DNA of 64,000 nucleotides from Candidatus Flexifilum affinis (GCA_016713325.1 JADJPJ010000107.1:53178-117177); one strand, 5' to 3'. Positions 12,071 through 21,995 are shown, numbered from the stretch's first letter. Program-made: numbers and translations. The notes: generated by a model not told the origin, from the letters alone.

Positions 12071-12885
12071 ACGGTTTCGTCCGGACCGAGACGATCCTCG
12101 ACCGTATCCTCTTACGCAAGCTGGACGAGATCGAGCTGCTCAGGCCGAACGGTGACGCGCTGCGGACGGCCGCCGAGTCGGCCGCGCCGCCCCGCGATTT
12201 CGCCGCGGCGCTTCAAAGGGACACGGTTGCCCTGATCGCCGAGGTCAAGCACGCTTCGCCGAGCAAAGGCGTGCTGGTCAAGGATTTCGACCCGGTGCGC
12301 ATCGCGCGGATCTATGCGGAAAACGGCGCCGCGGCCGTCTCGGTCCTGACCGACGAGCAGTTCTTCCAGGGACACCTGGATCACCTGCGGGCTGTGCGCG
12401 CCGCGGTCGGGCTGCCGGTCCTGCGCAAGGAGTTCGTCATCGATCCGCTGCAAGTCTATGAGGCGCGCGCTGCCGGGGCCGACGCGGTCCTGCTGATCGT
12501 GATGGCCCTGGAAGATGCGCAGTTGGTCGACCTGCACGCCCTGACTCGCGAATTGGGCATGGCGGCGCTGGTCGAGGTGCACAATGAAGAGGAACTGGAT
12601 CGCGCACGCACGGCAGGCGCCTCGCTGATCGGCGTGAACAACCGCGATCTGCGCACCTTCCGCGAGGACCTCAGCACGACGTCGCGCGTTGCCGACCGGC
12701 TTGCCGGCGATCCGTCCGTCACCCTGGTGGCCGAGAGCGCTATCCGGTCGGCGGCCGATGTCGCGGAGATGGGGCGGTTGGGTGCTCATGCCGTTCTGGT
12801 GGGTGAAGGACTGCTCAAGGCGGCGGATCTGGCAGGGCAGGTGCGCGAATTCAGCGCCCAACCGCGGCGTGGCGTGCAGGGTTGA
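12067..12885 (+). CDS. trpC: Indole-3-glycerol phosphate synthase
   Basis: 272-residue TIM barrel that closes the indole ring. Visible motifs are EVKHASPSKGVL (catalytic Lys), LTDEQFFQGHLDHL, LRKEFVIDPLQVYEARA, LVEVHNEEEL, GVNNRDLRTF and AESAIRS. The GTG start overlaps the trpD stop (GTGA). It is a stand-alone TrpC, not fused to TrpF as in enterics. Confidence 0.95.
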   Translation: MNGFVRTETILDRILLRKLDEIELLRPNGDALRTAAESAAPPRDFAAALQRDTVALIAEVKHASPSKGVLVKDFDPVRIARIYAENGAAAVSVLTDEQFFQGHLDHLRAVRAAVGLPVLRKEFVIDPLQVYEARAAGADAVLLIVMALEDAQLVDLHALTRELGMAALVEVHNEEELDRARTAGASLIGVNNRDLRTFREDLSTTSRVADRLAGDPSVTLVAESAIRSAADVAEMGRLGAHAVLVGEGLLKAADLAGQVREFSAQPRRGVQG

Positions 12886-12888
12886 TGG

Positions 12889-13575
12889 ATGATGATACAG
12901 GTCAAGATTTGCGGAATTACCGTGCTGGAAGATGCTCGGATCTGCGCGGAAGCGGGCGCTGACCTGATCGGGCTGAACTTCTATCGGAAAAGTCCCCGCA
13001 CCATCGAACTCGACGCGGCGCGCGCACTGTGCGCGGCCCTGCGCAGCGAGTTTGGCTCTCGCTGCCCGGTGCTGGTCGGCCTGTTCGTCAACGAAGTCGT
13101 CGGCCGCATATCGATGACCATGGACAAAGTTGGGCTGGACTACGCTCAGTTGAGCGGCGACGAGTCAGTCGACATGCTGCGTGAACTGCGGGGCATCGCC
13201 TATAAGTCGATCCGGCCGCGCAGTCACGGCGAAGCGCTGGACGATGCCCGCTACTTCAGCCCCGGCGCGCCGACCGATGTGCGTATTCCGTCGCTGCTGG
13301 TCGATGCCTTCAATCCGCAGCTCTACGGCGGGACTGGCTCGCAGGCGCCGGCCGAGGTGGCCCTGGCGGTCAAGGTCGAAACCCCACGGCTGATGCTGGC
13401 GGGTGGTCTTACGCCGGAGAACGTTGCGGAACGGTGCGCGGCGATCGGACCGTGGGGCGTCGATGTGGCCAGCGGCGTCGAGGGCGACACGCCGGGGCGC
13501 AAGGATGCGGAAAAAGTGCGGGCGTTCATCGCCGCTGCGAAGAAGCAAGAGAAATCAACCACAACCACAGGGTGA
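12889..13575 (+). CDS. trpF: Phosphoribosylanthranilate isomerase
   Basis: 228-residue small TIM barrel performing the Amadori rearrangement between TrpD and TrpC steps. VKICGIT holds the catalytic Cys; [20 protein letters not shown], the [14 protein letters not shown] segment that carries the acid Asp, and [10 protein letters not shown] are present. The start ATGATG lies 3 nt after the trpC stop. Confidence 0.93.
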   Translation: MMIQVKICGITVLEDARICAEAGADLIGLNFYRKSPRTIELDAARALCAALRSEFGSRCPVLVGLFVNEVVGRISMTMDKVGLDYAQLSGDESVDMLRELRGIAYKSIRPRSHGEALDDARYFSPGAPTDVRIPSLLVDAFNPQLYGGTGSQAPAEVALAVKVETPRLMLAGGLTPENVAERCAAIGPWGVDVASGVEGDTPGRKDAEKVRAFIAAAKKQEKSTTTTG

Positions 13576-13591
13576 GGATGAGCGGTTAACC

Positions 13592-14827
<1,236 letters not shown>

Positions 14828-14838
14828 AAGAGAAACAC

Positions 14839-15264
14839 ATGGTCTGCGCGTTTCCGGTGACGTCGGCCGGCGAAGTGCTGTTGCAGCAGCGCGACCACAC
14901 GCCCGGTATCGCCTATCCAGGGGCCTGGACCATCTTCGGCGGGGCGGTCGAGGAGGGTGAGACGCCAGACGAAGCCATCCGGCGCGAGCTGATGGAAGAA
15001 CTTGAACTCGAGATACCACTGGAATACTGGCACACCTACGTCTGCCCGGTGCGCAGCATCCCCGGCGACCTGGATGTGCTGGTGCATGTCTATGTGGGTG
15101 AACTGACGCGCCCGATCGAGTCGCTGACCCTGCACGAAGGGCAGGGCATGGCGCTGGTCGACGAAGCGCGGGCGCGGACGATGACGCTCGGCTTCGGCAA
15201 GACGCCGGTGCTGCACCGTTTCTTCGACGAAGTACTGCCTCGCCGCCAGAGGAGTGGGGATTGA
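14839..15264 (+). CDS. Nudix hydrolase inside the trp operon
   Basis: 141-residue Nudix-fold protein. The Nudix box (GAVEEGETPDEAIRREL followed by MEEL) is complete except that the last Gly is replaced, which many subfamilies tolerate. Nudix enzymes cleave nucleoside diphosphates linked to another moiety; the substrate cannot be read here. ATG 14839 is preferred, but a TTG at 14824 overlaps the trpB stop. It overlaps the next gene's TTG by 4 nt, so it is co-translated with the operon. No known step of tryptophan synthesis needs it; housecleaning or PRPP/nucleotide-related roles are guesses. Confidence 0.8.
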   Translation: MVCAFPVTSAGEVLLQQRDHTPGIAYPGAWTIFGGAVEEGETPDEAIRRELMEELELEIPLEYWHTYVCPVRSIPGDLDVLVHVYVGELTRPIESLTLHEGQGMALVDEARARTMTLGFGKTPVLHRFFDEVLPRRQRSGD

Positions 15265-16028
15265 TCGTCCTGGCGCTGACCTGGCGGCCGCGCGGCGAGG
15301 CGGCGCGTTTTGTACGACTGCATTCGCACCTGATGCAGCTGTACGATGCCATCACCATCGCCGCCTCGCCGGATACCACGTCGGAAGAGGTGAGCGCTGT
15401 CTCGGCGCTGCCGGGCGTCGATCTGCACATCCGCGATGTGTGGAAAGCAGGCCGGCATGAGGCGGTGCGCCGCGCTTTGCTTGCCGGGGCCGACTTTGTG
15501 CACTACGCCGATACCGACCGGCTGCTGCGCTGGGTCGAGCGGCTGCCGGAAGAGTTGAACCATGCTGTCGAGCAGATCGCATCGGCCGATTGTCTGGTGC
15601 CCGGCCGCACACCGGCTGCCTTCGCGACGCACCCACGGGCGCTCCAGGACACGGAGCGGATCACCAACGGAGTGTTTTCGCAGATTCTCGGTCAGACCGT
15701 TGACTTTTCGGCGGGGTCCAAGGGCTTCAGCCGCGCCTGCGCCGAGTTCATTCTCCGCAACAGCCCGCCGGAGTACCCGATCGGCACGGACAGCGAGTGG
15801 ATCGTGTTGGCCTGGCGTGGCGGTTTCGAGGTTCGACCGGCCTTTTTCGATGGGCTGGATTGGGAATCGGCCGACCAGTTTCAGGCCGAGGCCGCCGACC
15901 CGGAACGGCAGAGCCGATTGGCGGCGGAGTACGACCGTGATCCGGCTCACTGGCAGACGCGGCTGCGCATCGCGCAGGAAATCATCGATGCCGGGTTCGA
16001 AGCGCTGCGCCGGCCGCTGATCACGTAG
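15261..16028 (+). CDS. Uncharacterised protein with GT-A-like glycosyltransferase features
   Basis: 255 residues, TTG start with AGGAG upstream and 4-nt overlap with the Nudix gene. The N terminus (MIVLALTWRPRGEAARFVRL) and the segment GADFVHYADTDRLLRWVE resemble the nucleotide-binding half of GT-A folds, with a DTD in the place of a DxD metal motif, and GTDSEW later as a possible acceptor-side acid motif. No confident family is recognised. Its location between trpB and trpA has no obvious link to tryptophan. Confidence 0.6.
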   Translation: MIVLALTWRPRGEAARFVRLHSHLMQLYDAITIAASPDTTSEEVSAVSALPGVDLHIRDVWKAGRHEAVRRALLAGADFVHYADTDRLLRWVERLPEELNHAVEQIASADCLVPGRTPAAFATHPRALQDTERITNGVFSQILGQTVDFSAGSKGFSRACAEFILRNSPPEYPIGTDSEWIVLAWRGGFEVRPAFFDGLDWESADQFQAEAADPERQSRLAAEYDRDPAHWQTRLRIAQEIIDAGFEALRRPLIT

Positions 16029-16039
16029 AACGAAGAAGC

Positions 16040-16073
16040 GAGGCATGAGAAGCGAGAAATGAGAACATGCCTC
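16040..16073. repeat. Inverted repeat within a purine-rich low-complexity spacer
   Basis: The 97-nt spacer before trpA (16029-16125) contains GAGGCATG/CATGCCTC (16040-16047 and 16066-16073) flanking reiterated GAGAA/GCGAGAAATGAGA units, then a complementary CATCTCATCTCTCAT tract (about 16090-16106). The long spacer is unusual in this otherwise tightly packed operon and may be a remnant of a small dispersed repeat. No T run follows. Confidence 0.4.
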
Positions 16074-16125
16074 CTGTTGCGTTTGTAGCTCATCTCATCT
16101 CTCATACCTTGCTCTGGGAGCACAC

Positions 16126-16932
16126 ATGACCCAACACGCCGAGACTGGATTGGAAGCCATCCAATCGATGTTCGCCGCGGCAAAAGCGCAGGGCAGGTCG
16201 GCCTTCCTGCCCTATTTTCCGATTGGTTATCCCGACTACGAGTCGTCGCTGGAAGCGATCCGGGCGATGGCCGCCGCCGGGGTCGATGGCTTTGAAATCG
16301 GCATGCCGTTCAGCGATCCGCTGGCGGACGGGCCGGTCATTCAGGCGGCTACGCAGCGCGCGCTCGACAACGGCACGACGGTGCGCACCTGCCTGGAGGC
16401 TGTCCGCACGCTGCGCGGTGAAGGCGTGCACCAGCCGATGCTGATGATGGGCTATCTGAACCCCATCCTGGCCTATGGCGTCGATCGCTTTGTCGAAGAT
16501 GCGCGGGCAGCCGGGGCCAATGGTCTGATCGTTCCCGACCTGCCGCCGGAAGAGGCCGGGGAAGTGTACGCCGCTTGCGAACGCGCCGGCATGGCGCTCA
16601 TCTTCTTTCTCGCCCCGACCAGTCGGTCGGAGCGGATCGCGCTGGTCGCACAGCGTACGCGCGGCTTCATTTACGTCGTTTCTCTCATGGGAGTTACTGG
16701 CGCACGTCACGACCTGCCGCCGGAGCTCGAGCCATTCATCGCCCGGGTGCGCGCCACGACCGGCGCTGTCCCGCTGGTGATGGGTTTCGGCATCAGCACG
16801 CCGGAGCAGGCGAAGCGCGTCGGTGCGCTGGTCGATGGTTTCATCGTCGGGAGCGCGCTGGTTCGCGCGGGCGCTCAGGGCGTTGACGCCGTGGCGGCCC
16901 TGGCGCGTGATGTGCGTGCCGCGCTTGACTGA
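16126..16932 (+). CDS. trpA: Tryptophan synthase alpha chain
   Basis: 268 residues. Cleaves indole-3-glycerol phosphate to indole, which tunnels to TrpB. Catalytic Glu lies in FEIGMPFSDPLADGPVIQ-type region (Glu and Asp both present), with MGYLNPILAYG, GLIVPDLPPEEA and GFGISTPEQ. ATG 16126 follows GGGAG. Last gene of the operon; a 6-bp GC-rich hairpin without T run lies near 16978. Confidence 0.95.
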   Translation: MTQHAETGLEAIQSMFAAAKAQGRSAFLPYFPIGYPDYESSLEAIRAMAAAGVDGFEIGMPFSDPLADGPVIQAATQRALDNGTTVRTCLEAVRTLRGEGVHQPMLMMGYLNPILAYGVDRFVEDARAAGANGLIVPDLPPEEAGEVYAACERAGMALIFFLAPTSRSERIALVAQRTRGFIYVVSLMGVTGARHDLPPELEPFIARVRATTGAVPLVMGFGISTPEQAKRVGALVDGFIVGSALVRAGAQGVDAVAALARDVRAALD

Positions 16933-17048
16933 TCGAGAGTGAACACGTCTGCTGCATGAGGAATATTCCGTGATTCGGCGTGTCAGACGCGCCTCGTTCA
17001 GCGAATTACCAGACTGCATTACCTTTCGTCGGAGGTGATCGTGCCGCG

Positions 17049-17078
17049 TTGACAAGGTCTTTCCGCCCATGCTATCCT
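17049..17078 (+). promoter_or_regulatory. Promoter of the tyrosine/shikimate operon
   Basis: TTGACA (17049-17054) and TATCCT (17073-17078) are separated by 18 nt. A start near 17085 would put the leader-peptide ribosome site at the very 5' end of the transcript. Confidence 0.65.
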
Positions 17079-17101
17079 CTGCGCTGAAGGAGTCTCAAAC
17101 C

Positions 17102-17200
17102 ATGGGCACACCCGATCATCGTTCGAGCAAGAGCATCTATTCTGGCTACTATTATGGTGGCGAGAACTCGACGGATCGCGTGCAGCCTCGTTTGAACTGA
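17102..17200 (+). CDS. Tyr-rich leader peptide of a transcription attenuator
   Basis: A 32-codon frame from ATG 17102 to TGA 17198-17200, preceded by AAGGAG (17087-17092). Codons 13-18 read Tyr-Ser-Gly-Tyr-Tyr-Tyr; there are four Tyr codons and no Phe or Trp codon. Downstream, TGCAGCCT (17181-17188) can pair with AGGCGCA (17225-17231) as an antiterminator with one bulged A, excluding the terminator. A ribosome stalled at the Tyr codons leaves that arm free; a ribosome finishing at the stop codon would cover it and let the terminator form. This is the classic layout for amino-acid attenuation, here answering to charged tRNA-Tyr. It is too short for ordinary gene calling. Confidence 0.8.
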   Translation: MGTPDHRSSKSIYSGYYYGGENSTDRVQPRLN

Positions 17201-17223
17201 CCCTCAAAGGGAAGTGAGACCAG

Positions 17224-17256
17224 AAGGCGCAGAGCGACCCGCTCCGCGCCTTTTTT
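17224..17256 (+). terminator. Attenuator terminator before aroH
   Basis: AAGGCGC pairs with GCGCCTT, with an inner GAGCG/CGCTC stem and ACC loop (one internal mismatch), followed by six T. It sits 24 nt after the leader-peptide stop and 38 nt before aroH, and its left arm is shared with the proposed antiterminator. Confidence 0.88.
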
Positions 17257-17294
17257 GTTATTTGCGGGGATCGACGGCAGGGGAGGACGGCAGG

Positions 17295-17693
17295 ATGAAG
17301 TTTCGAGGCCTTCGCGGGGCGACCACTGTAGACGAGGACAGCGAAGAGGCGATCCTGCACGCAACGCGCGAGCTGCTGGTCGCGATGATCGAGGCAAACG
17401 ACATTCATGAGGACGATGTGGCCAGCGTAATCTTCACCGTGACACCGGATCTGACAGCCGCCTATCCGGCGCGGGCGGCGCGTGAACTCGGCTGGACACA
17501 GGTCGCCCTGATCGACTGCCAGGAGATGGTCGTCCCCGGCGGGATGCCACGCTGCATCCGTGTCCTGATCCATTGGAATACGCCAAAATCCAACCGAGAA
17601 CTGCGCCATACTTTCATGCGCCATGCCGCAGCGCTGCGCCCCGATCTGCAAGAGCCGCAGCCTGCCGAAACCCTAGGAACGAATCCGACATGA
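17295..17693 (+). CDS. aroH: Chorismate mutase, AroH type
   Basis: 132 residues, the trimeric pseudo-alpha-beta barrel class of chorismate mutase, making prephenate for Tyr and Phe. Start region FRGLRGATTV carries the typical Arg, and VIFTVTPDLTAAYPARAARE, LIDCQEMVVPG and CIRVLIHWNT match the family. The ATG has GGGAGG upstream. First structural gene after the attenuator, feeding directly into TyrA. Confidence 0.93.
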   Translation: MKFRGLRGATTVDEDSEEAILHATRELLVAMIEANDIHEDDVASVIFTVTPDLTAAYPARAARELGWTQVALIDCQEMVVPGGMPRCIRVLIHWNTPKSNRELRHTFMRHAAALRPDLQEPQPAETLGTNPT

Positions 17694-17739
17694 ACTTGAC
17701 TCTCTCTTTGGACAGCACCTGGCTATACAGGAGGTTCGC

Positions 17740-18630
17740 TTGAGCAGCTTCTTTGCCCGACACCTCGCGGTTGTAGGCCTGGGTCTGATGGGTGGCTCGC
17801 TGGCGCTGGCGCTGCGCGATCGCGCGGAGACAATCACCGGCGTCGAGTTGAATGCAGTGGCGCGCGAATACGCGGTGTCCCACAAAATCGTCGATGCGGC
17901 CACTGATGATCTGCGCACCGGCGTCATGGACGCCGATGTCGTTCTGCTGGCCGCGCCCGTGAAAGTGATCATCAGCATGATTCGCGGGCGGCTCGGGACG
18001 TACCTGCGCTCCAATACCCTGGTGATTGATATCGGCAGCACCAAGGCGGACATCTGCGAAGCGATGCGCGACCTGCCCGTAGGTATCCAGGCCATCGGTG
18101 GGCATCCCATGACCGGCAAAGAATACCCCGGCATTGAATACAGTGATGCCAACCTGTATAAAGACCGTCCCTTTGTGCTCTGCCCATCGCGCAGGACGAC
18201 CCCGGCGACTCGCGACCGCGCGATTGCCCTGGTCGAGACTCTCGGCGCGTTCCCGATCGAGATGGAGGCCGCCCGCCATGACCGGGTAGTGGCGGCCATC
18301 AGCCATTTGCCTTATTTGCTCAGCGCGGCCCTGGTGGCCACAGTCAGCAAAGAGGGTGAGAAGGACGATGCCGTCTGGGGTCTGGCAGCGGGAGGCTTCC
18401 GCGACATGTCACGCCTGGCCGCCCAGGACCTGAGCATGATGGGCGATATTCTCAGCACCAATACGCGCGCGGTCGCGACCCTGTTGGCGCAGTTTCGCAT
18501 GCAGCTGGCCATGATGGAAGCCGCTCTGATCGCGCAGGAAAACGGGACCTTAACCGACATGCTCAGGCCGGTGCGCGAGGCGCGGCTGACCTGGGGCAAA
18601 CGCCAGGAGAATGCCAGACGTGGCCGTTGA
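17740..18630 (+). CDS. tyrA: Prephenate dehydrogenase
   Basis: 296 residues, NAD(P)-dependent oxidative decarboxylation of prephenate to 4-hydroxyphenylpyruvate. Rossmann motif VVGLGLMGGSLA lies at 10-21; IDIGSTKADI, GGHPMTGKE (catalytic His region) and AAISHLPYLLS are clear. No ACT domain follows, unlike many Gram-positive TyrA. TTG 17740 is chosen because AGGAGG lies 5 nt upstream and the Rossmann strand starts nearby. Arogenate versus prephenate preference cannot be told. It overlaps aroA by 20 nt. Confidence 0.93.
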   Translation: MSSFFARHLAVVGLGLMGGSLALALRDRAETITGVELNAVAREYAVSHKIVDAATDDLRTGVMDADVVLLAAPVKVIISMIRGRLGTYLRSNTLVIDIGSTKADICEAMRDLPVGIQAIGGHPMTGKEYPGIEYSDANLYKDRPFVLCPSRRTTPATRDRAIALVETLGAFPIEMEAARHDRVVAAISHLPYLLSAALVATVSKEGEKDDAVWGLAAGGFRDMSRLAAQDLSMMGDILSTNTRAVATLLAQFRMQLAMMEAALIAQENGTLTDMLRPVREARLTWGKRQENARRGR

Positions 18631-19927
18631 TCAGTTCGTCGTACAGCCAGGCCGCCCATTGAGCGGTGAGACCACCGTCCCTGGCGACAAATCGATCTCC
18701 CATCGGGCAGTGCTGTTCGGCGCCCTGGCGCAGGGCGAGACGCATGTGCGGGGTTGGCTTGCTGCAGGCGACACCGAAGCCTCGCTGCGCGCCGTGCAGT
18801 CGCTTGGCGTCTCGGTCGAGCGAAAGAGCAAGAACGAGATGATTTTGCACGGCGGCATCCTGCAAAAGCCGGCAGGGCCGCTCGATCTGGTCAACGCCGG
18901 GACGGGCATCCGCCTGCTCACCGGCATCATGGTCGGCCAGCCGTTTCCCAGCGTGCTCGACGGCAGCGTGCAGCTTCGCCGTCGTCCGATGAACCGCATC
19001 ATCAATCCGCTGCGCCAGATGGGCGCGAACATCGAAGGCACGGCCGGCTATGCCCCGCTGATTGTCGAACCGGCGGCGCTGCACGGCATTCATTACGACA
19101 TGCCGGTGGCCAGCGCTCAGGTCAAGAGCGCCATAATCCTGGCGGCGCTGTTCGCCGATGGCGAGACGGTCATCACCCAGCCCGGCCCGGCGCGCGACCA
19201 TACCGAGCGGATGCTGCTGGTCATGGGCGCTGCGCTGAGCGTTGAAGACGAGGGCAAGGCGGTGCGCGTGCGGCGTGATGGCGCGCTGAAGCCGCTCGAC
19301 TTTACGGTTCCGGGCGACGCCTCGTCAGCCGCCTTTCCTGCCGTCGCAGCGCTGGCTGTGCCGGGGAGTTCCATCCGCCTGACCAACATTAACCTGAATC
19401 CGACCCGCACCGGCATCTTCGACGTGCTGATCGCCATGGGCGCTGACCTCACCATCGAAGAGACAGGCACGGCGGCCGGCGACCCGGTAGGCACGATCAC
19501 CGTGCACCACAGCCCGCTCAAGGGGATCGAAGTCGGCGGTGAGGTGGTCGTGCGCATGATCGACGAGTTCCCGGCCTTCATGGTGGCGGCGCTGCTCGCC
19601 GAGGGGGAAACCCTGGTGCGCGATGCGGAAGAGCTGCGCGTCAAAGAGACCGATCGCATCGCCGTCATGGCCGGAGAACTCCGCAAGATGGGCGCCGAGA
19701 TTACCGAACTGCCCGACGGCTTCCGCGTGGTCGGCCCGCAGCGACTGCGCGGCGCGGTCGTAGATGGCCACGACGATCATCGCATCGCCATGAGCATGGC
19801 GGTGGCGGGGCTGGCGGCTGAAGGCACGACGCATGTGCATGATGCCCGCTGTGCGGCGGACTCCTTTCCTGGTTACGCCGAGACGATGCAGGCCATCGGC
19901 GCGGCGGTGAACGTCGAGGCGCTGTGA
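18611..19927 (+). CDS. aroA: 3-phosphoshikimate 1-carboxyvinyltransferase (EPSP synthase)
   Basis: 438 residues. Adds enolpyruvate from PEP to shikimate 3-phosphate. Motifs include PGDKSISHRAVLF (Lys/Ser for substrates), NAGTGIRLLTG, SAQVKSAIILAALF, DASSAAFP, DEFPAFMVAAL, RVKETDRIAVMAGEL and DGHDDHRIAMS. The sequence around NAGTGIR suggests neither obvious class I nor class II; glyphosate response cannot be stated. ATG 18611 lies within the tyrA end; stop and aroE start overlap. Confidence 0.95.
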   Translation: MPDVAVDQFVVQPGRPLSGETTVPGDKSISHRAVLFGALAQGETHVRGWLAAGDTEASLRAVQSLGVSVERKSKNEMILHGGILQKPAGPLDLVNAGTGIRLLTGIMVGQPFPSVLDGSVQLRRRPMNRIINPLRQMGANIEGTAGYAPLIVEPAALHGIHYDMPVASAQVKSAIILAALFADGETVITQPGPARDHTERMLLVMGAALSVEDEGKAVRVRRDGALKPLDFTVPGDASSAAFPAVAALAVPGSSIRLTNINLNPTRTGIFDVLIAMGADLTIEETGTAAGDPVGTITVHHSPLKGIEVGGEVVVRMIDEFPAFMVAALLAEGETLVRDAEELRVKETDRIAVMAGELRKMGAEITELPDGFRVVGPQRLRGAVVDGHDDHRIAMSMAVAGLAAEGTTHVHDARCAADSFPGYAETMQAIGAAVNVEAL

Positions 19928-20742
19928 TGTCCGACCATATCGTCGGGGTCATCGGCTGGCCCATTGAGCACTCGATCAGCCCGGCGATGCACAATGCCGC
20001 CCTGGCCGCTGTCGGCCTGCGCGACTGGCGGTACGAGAAGATGGCTGTGCCGCCGGACGTGCTGCGCCACAGCCTGAATGAGTTTCGCAATCACGGACTG
20101 ATTGGCATCAACGTGACCATTCCCCACAAACGCGCGGTCATGCCGTTCGTCAAATGCGATGCTCGTGCGAAGGCCGTGGGTGCGGTCAATACCATCGATT
20201 TCCGCACCAACGTCGGGACCAATACCGACGTGGCCGGCTTCATGGACGATCTGGCCGCGCACGGCGTTGAGGTGCAGGGCGCCCATGCCGTCGTGCTGGG
20301 GGCAGGGGGAGCGGCTCGCGCGGCCGTGTACGGGCTGGTCAATGCTGGGGTTCGCGTGTCGATCGTCAACCGCTCACCGGAGAACGCGGCCCAACTCATC
20401 CGCGAGATGGGGGTTGAGGCGGCCGTCGCCGATTTCAGTGCGCTTCGCGACGCGCAGTTGATCATCAACACTACGCCGGTCGGAATGTCGCCGAATGTCG
20501 ACGCTTCGCCGCTGCCTGAGGATGTCGTCGTTCGCGATGACGTCGTGCTCTACGATATGATCTACCGGCCCATGCAGACGCGCCTGATGGCGCAGGTTGA
20601 GGCATTGGGCGGTACGGTCATTGGCGGGTTGGGCATGCTGGTCCGGCAGGGCGCGGCTGCTTTTGCGCTGTGGACGGGCGTGGAAGCGCCGGTGGATGTG
20701 ATGTTCGAGGCGGCGCGAAAAAGTCTCGAAAATAGGTCATAA
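19927..20742 (+). CDS. aroE: Shikimate dehydrogenase
   Basis: 271 residues, NADPH-dependent reduction of 3-dehydroshikimate. Substrate side: IEHSISPAMHNAA, NVTIPHK (catalytic Lys), NTDVAGF (catalytic Asp). Cofactor side: LGAGGAARAAVYGL and VNRSPENA, where the Arg suggests NADP preference. NTTPVGMSP and GGLGMLVRQGA are typical of the family. ATG 19927 shares its A with the aroA stop (GTG at 19924 is an alternative). Confidence 0.95.
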   Translation: MSDHIVGVIGWPIEHSISPAMHNAALAAVGLRDWRYEKMAVPPDVLRHSLNEFRNHGLIGINVTIPHKRAVMPFVKCDARAKAVGAVNTIDFRTNVGTNTDVAGFMDDLAAHGVEVQGAHAVVLGAGGAARAAVYGLVNAGVRVSIVNRSPENAAQLIREMGVEAAVADFSALRDAQLIINTTPVGMSPNVDASPLPEDVVVRDDVVLYDMIYRPMQTRLMAQVEALGGTVIGGLGMLVRQGAAAFALWTGVEAPVDVMFEAARKSLENRS

Positions 20743-20816
20743 TCTACGCCTGCTGTTACGGGGCACAGACCTCGACCTTTTTCGTTTCACGAACTATGTA
20801 GAGTACCGGAGCAACG

Positions 20817-21995
20817 ATGCTGCGTTTTCTGACTGCCGGCGAAAGCCATGGTCCATCCCTCACCGCGATTCTGGAAGGCGTCCCCGCCGGCATTCCACTG
20901 CGCGGTGAGGACATCAACCGGGAGCTGGCGCGCCGCCAGACGGGCTACGGGTCCGGCGGGCGCATGAACATCGAGCAGGATACCGTCCAGATCACCAGCG
21001 GGGTGATGAACGGTGTGACCACCGGCGCGCCGATCGCGCTGATTGTCGAGAACCGGGACTACAAGAACTGGCGCGAGAAAGACATTGCGCCGCTGACCAC
21101 GCCGCGCCCAGGCCATGCCGATCTGACCGGCGCGGTGAAATACGGCTACCGCGAACTGCGCGTCGCCCTGGAGCGCGCCAGTGCCCGAGAGACGACGATG
21201 CGCGTGGCCGTAGGGGCCATCTGCCGCCGACTTCTCGAGGAGTTCGGCATTCAGGTCGGCGGGTACGTGGTCCAGATCGGCTCTTCGATCGCTCAGCTCG
21301 ATCCCGCTGTCTCGTATGCGGATCGCCTTGCGACTTCCGAGCAAAACGATGTGCGCTGTCCGATCGCCGCCGATGCCGAGAAGATGCATGAGGAGATTCG
21401 CCAGGCCAAAGTGGCGAAAGACACGCTGGGCGGCGTCGTCGAAGTCGTCGCGCTGAATGTGCCGCCCGGCCTGGGATCGCATGTGCACTACGATCGTCGG
21501 CTGGATGGACGCATTGTCGCGGCCATGGTCAGTGTCCACGCGATGAAAGGCGCGGAAATCGGCAGCGCCTTCGAGAATGCTGGCAAGCGCGGCTCCGAAG
21601 TTCACGACGTCATTGAGCGCCTGGAGGACGGCGCCCTGGTCCGCCCGACCAACCGGGCCGGCGGGCTGGAAGGCGGCATCACGACCGGCGAGCCGATCGT
21701 TTGCCGGGTCGCCATGAAGCCCATCTCGACCGTGATGAAATCGCTGGAGTCGGTCAATCTGGCCAGCGGTGAGGTGGAGCCGACGACCTACGAGCGGAGC
21801 GATCACTGCGCCACGCCGCGCGCGGTGCCGATCCTGGAGGCGATGATGGCTTTCGTCATCACCGAAGCCCTGTTGGAGAAGCTGGGTGGCGACAGCCTGG
21901 AAGAGATGAAGACTCGCTTCGCCGCGCTGCGCCGGATGCACCTCGACGACCTTCCCATGGACAACCAGCCCTGGCGTTTCGGCTATGAACTCTGA
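20817..21995 (+). CDS. aroC: Chorismate synthase
   Basis: 392 residues. Converts EPSP to chorismate using reduced FMN. AGESHGPSLTAILEG, RRQTGYGSGGRMNIE, RPGHADLTGAVKYGYRE, LERASARETTMRVAVGA and the C-terminal HCATPRAVPILEAM are present. The N-terminal MLRFLTAGESHG begins right at the ATG with CCGGAG upstream. A 74-nt spacer separates it from aroE, with no terminator seen; it overlaps aroK by 11 nt. Confidence 0.96.
   Translation: MLRFLTAGESHGPSLTAILEGVPAGIPLRGEDINRELARRQTGYGSGGRMNIEQDTVQITSGVMNGVTTGAPIALIVENRDYKNWREKDIAPLTTPRPGHADLTGAVKYGYRELRVALERASARETTMRVAVGAICRRLLEEFGIQVGGYVVQIGSSIAQLDPAVSYADRLATSEQNDVRCPIAADAEKMHEEIRQAKVAKDTLGGVVEVVALNVPPGLGSHVHYDRRLDGRIVAAMVSVHAMKGAEIGSAFENAGKRGSEVHDVIERLEDGALVRPTNRAGGLEGGITTGEPIVCRVAMKPISTVMKSLESVNLASGEVEPTTYERSDHCATPRAVPILEAMMAFVITEALLEKLGGDSLEEMKTRFAALRRMHLDDLPMDNQPWRFGYEL

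Noticed and set aside
16040..16106. CRISPR-like repeats
   Set aside because: Units are short, imperfect and purine-rich with no regular spacers; no cas genes.
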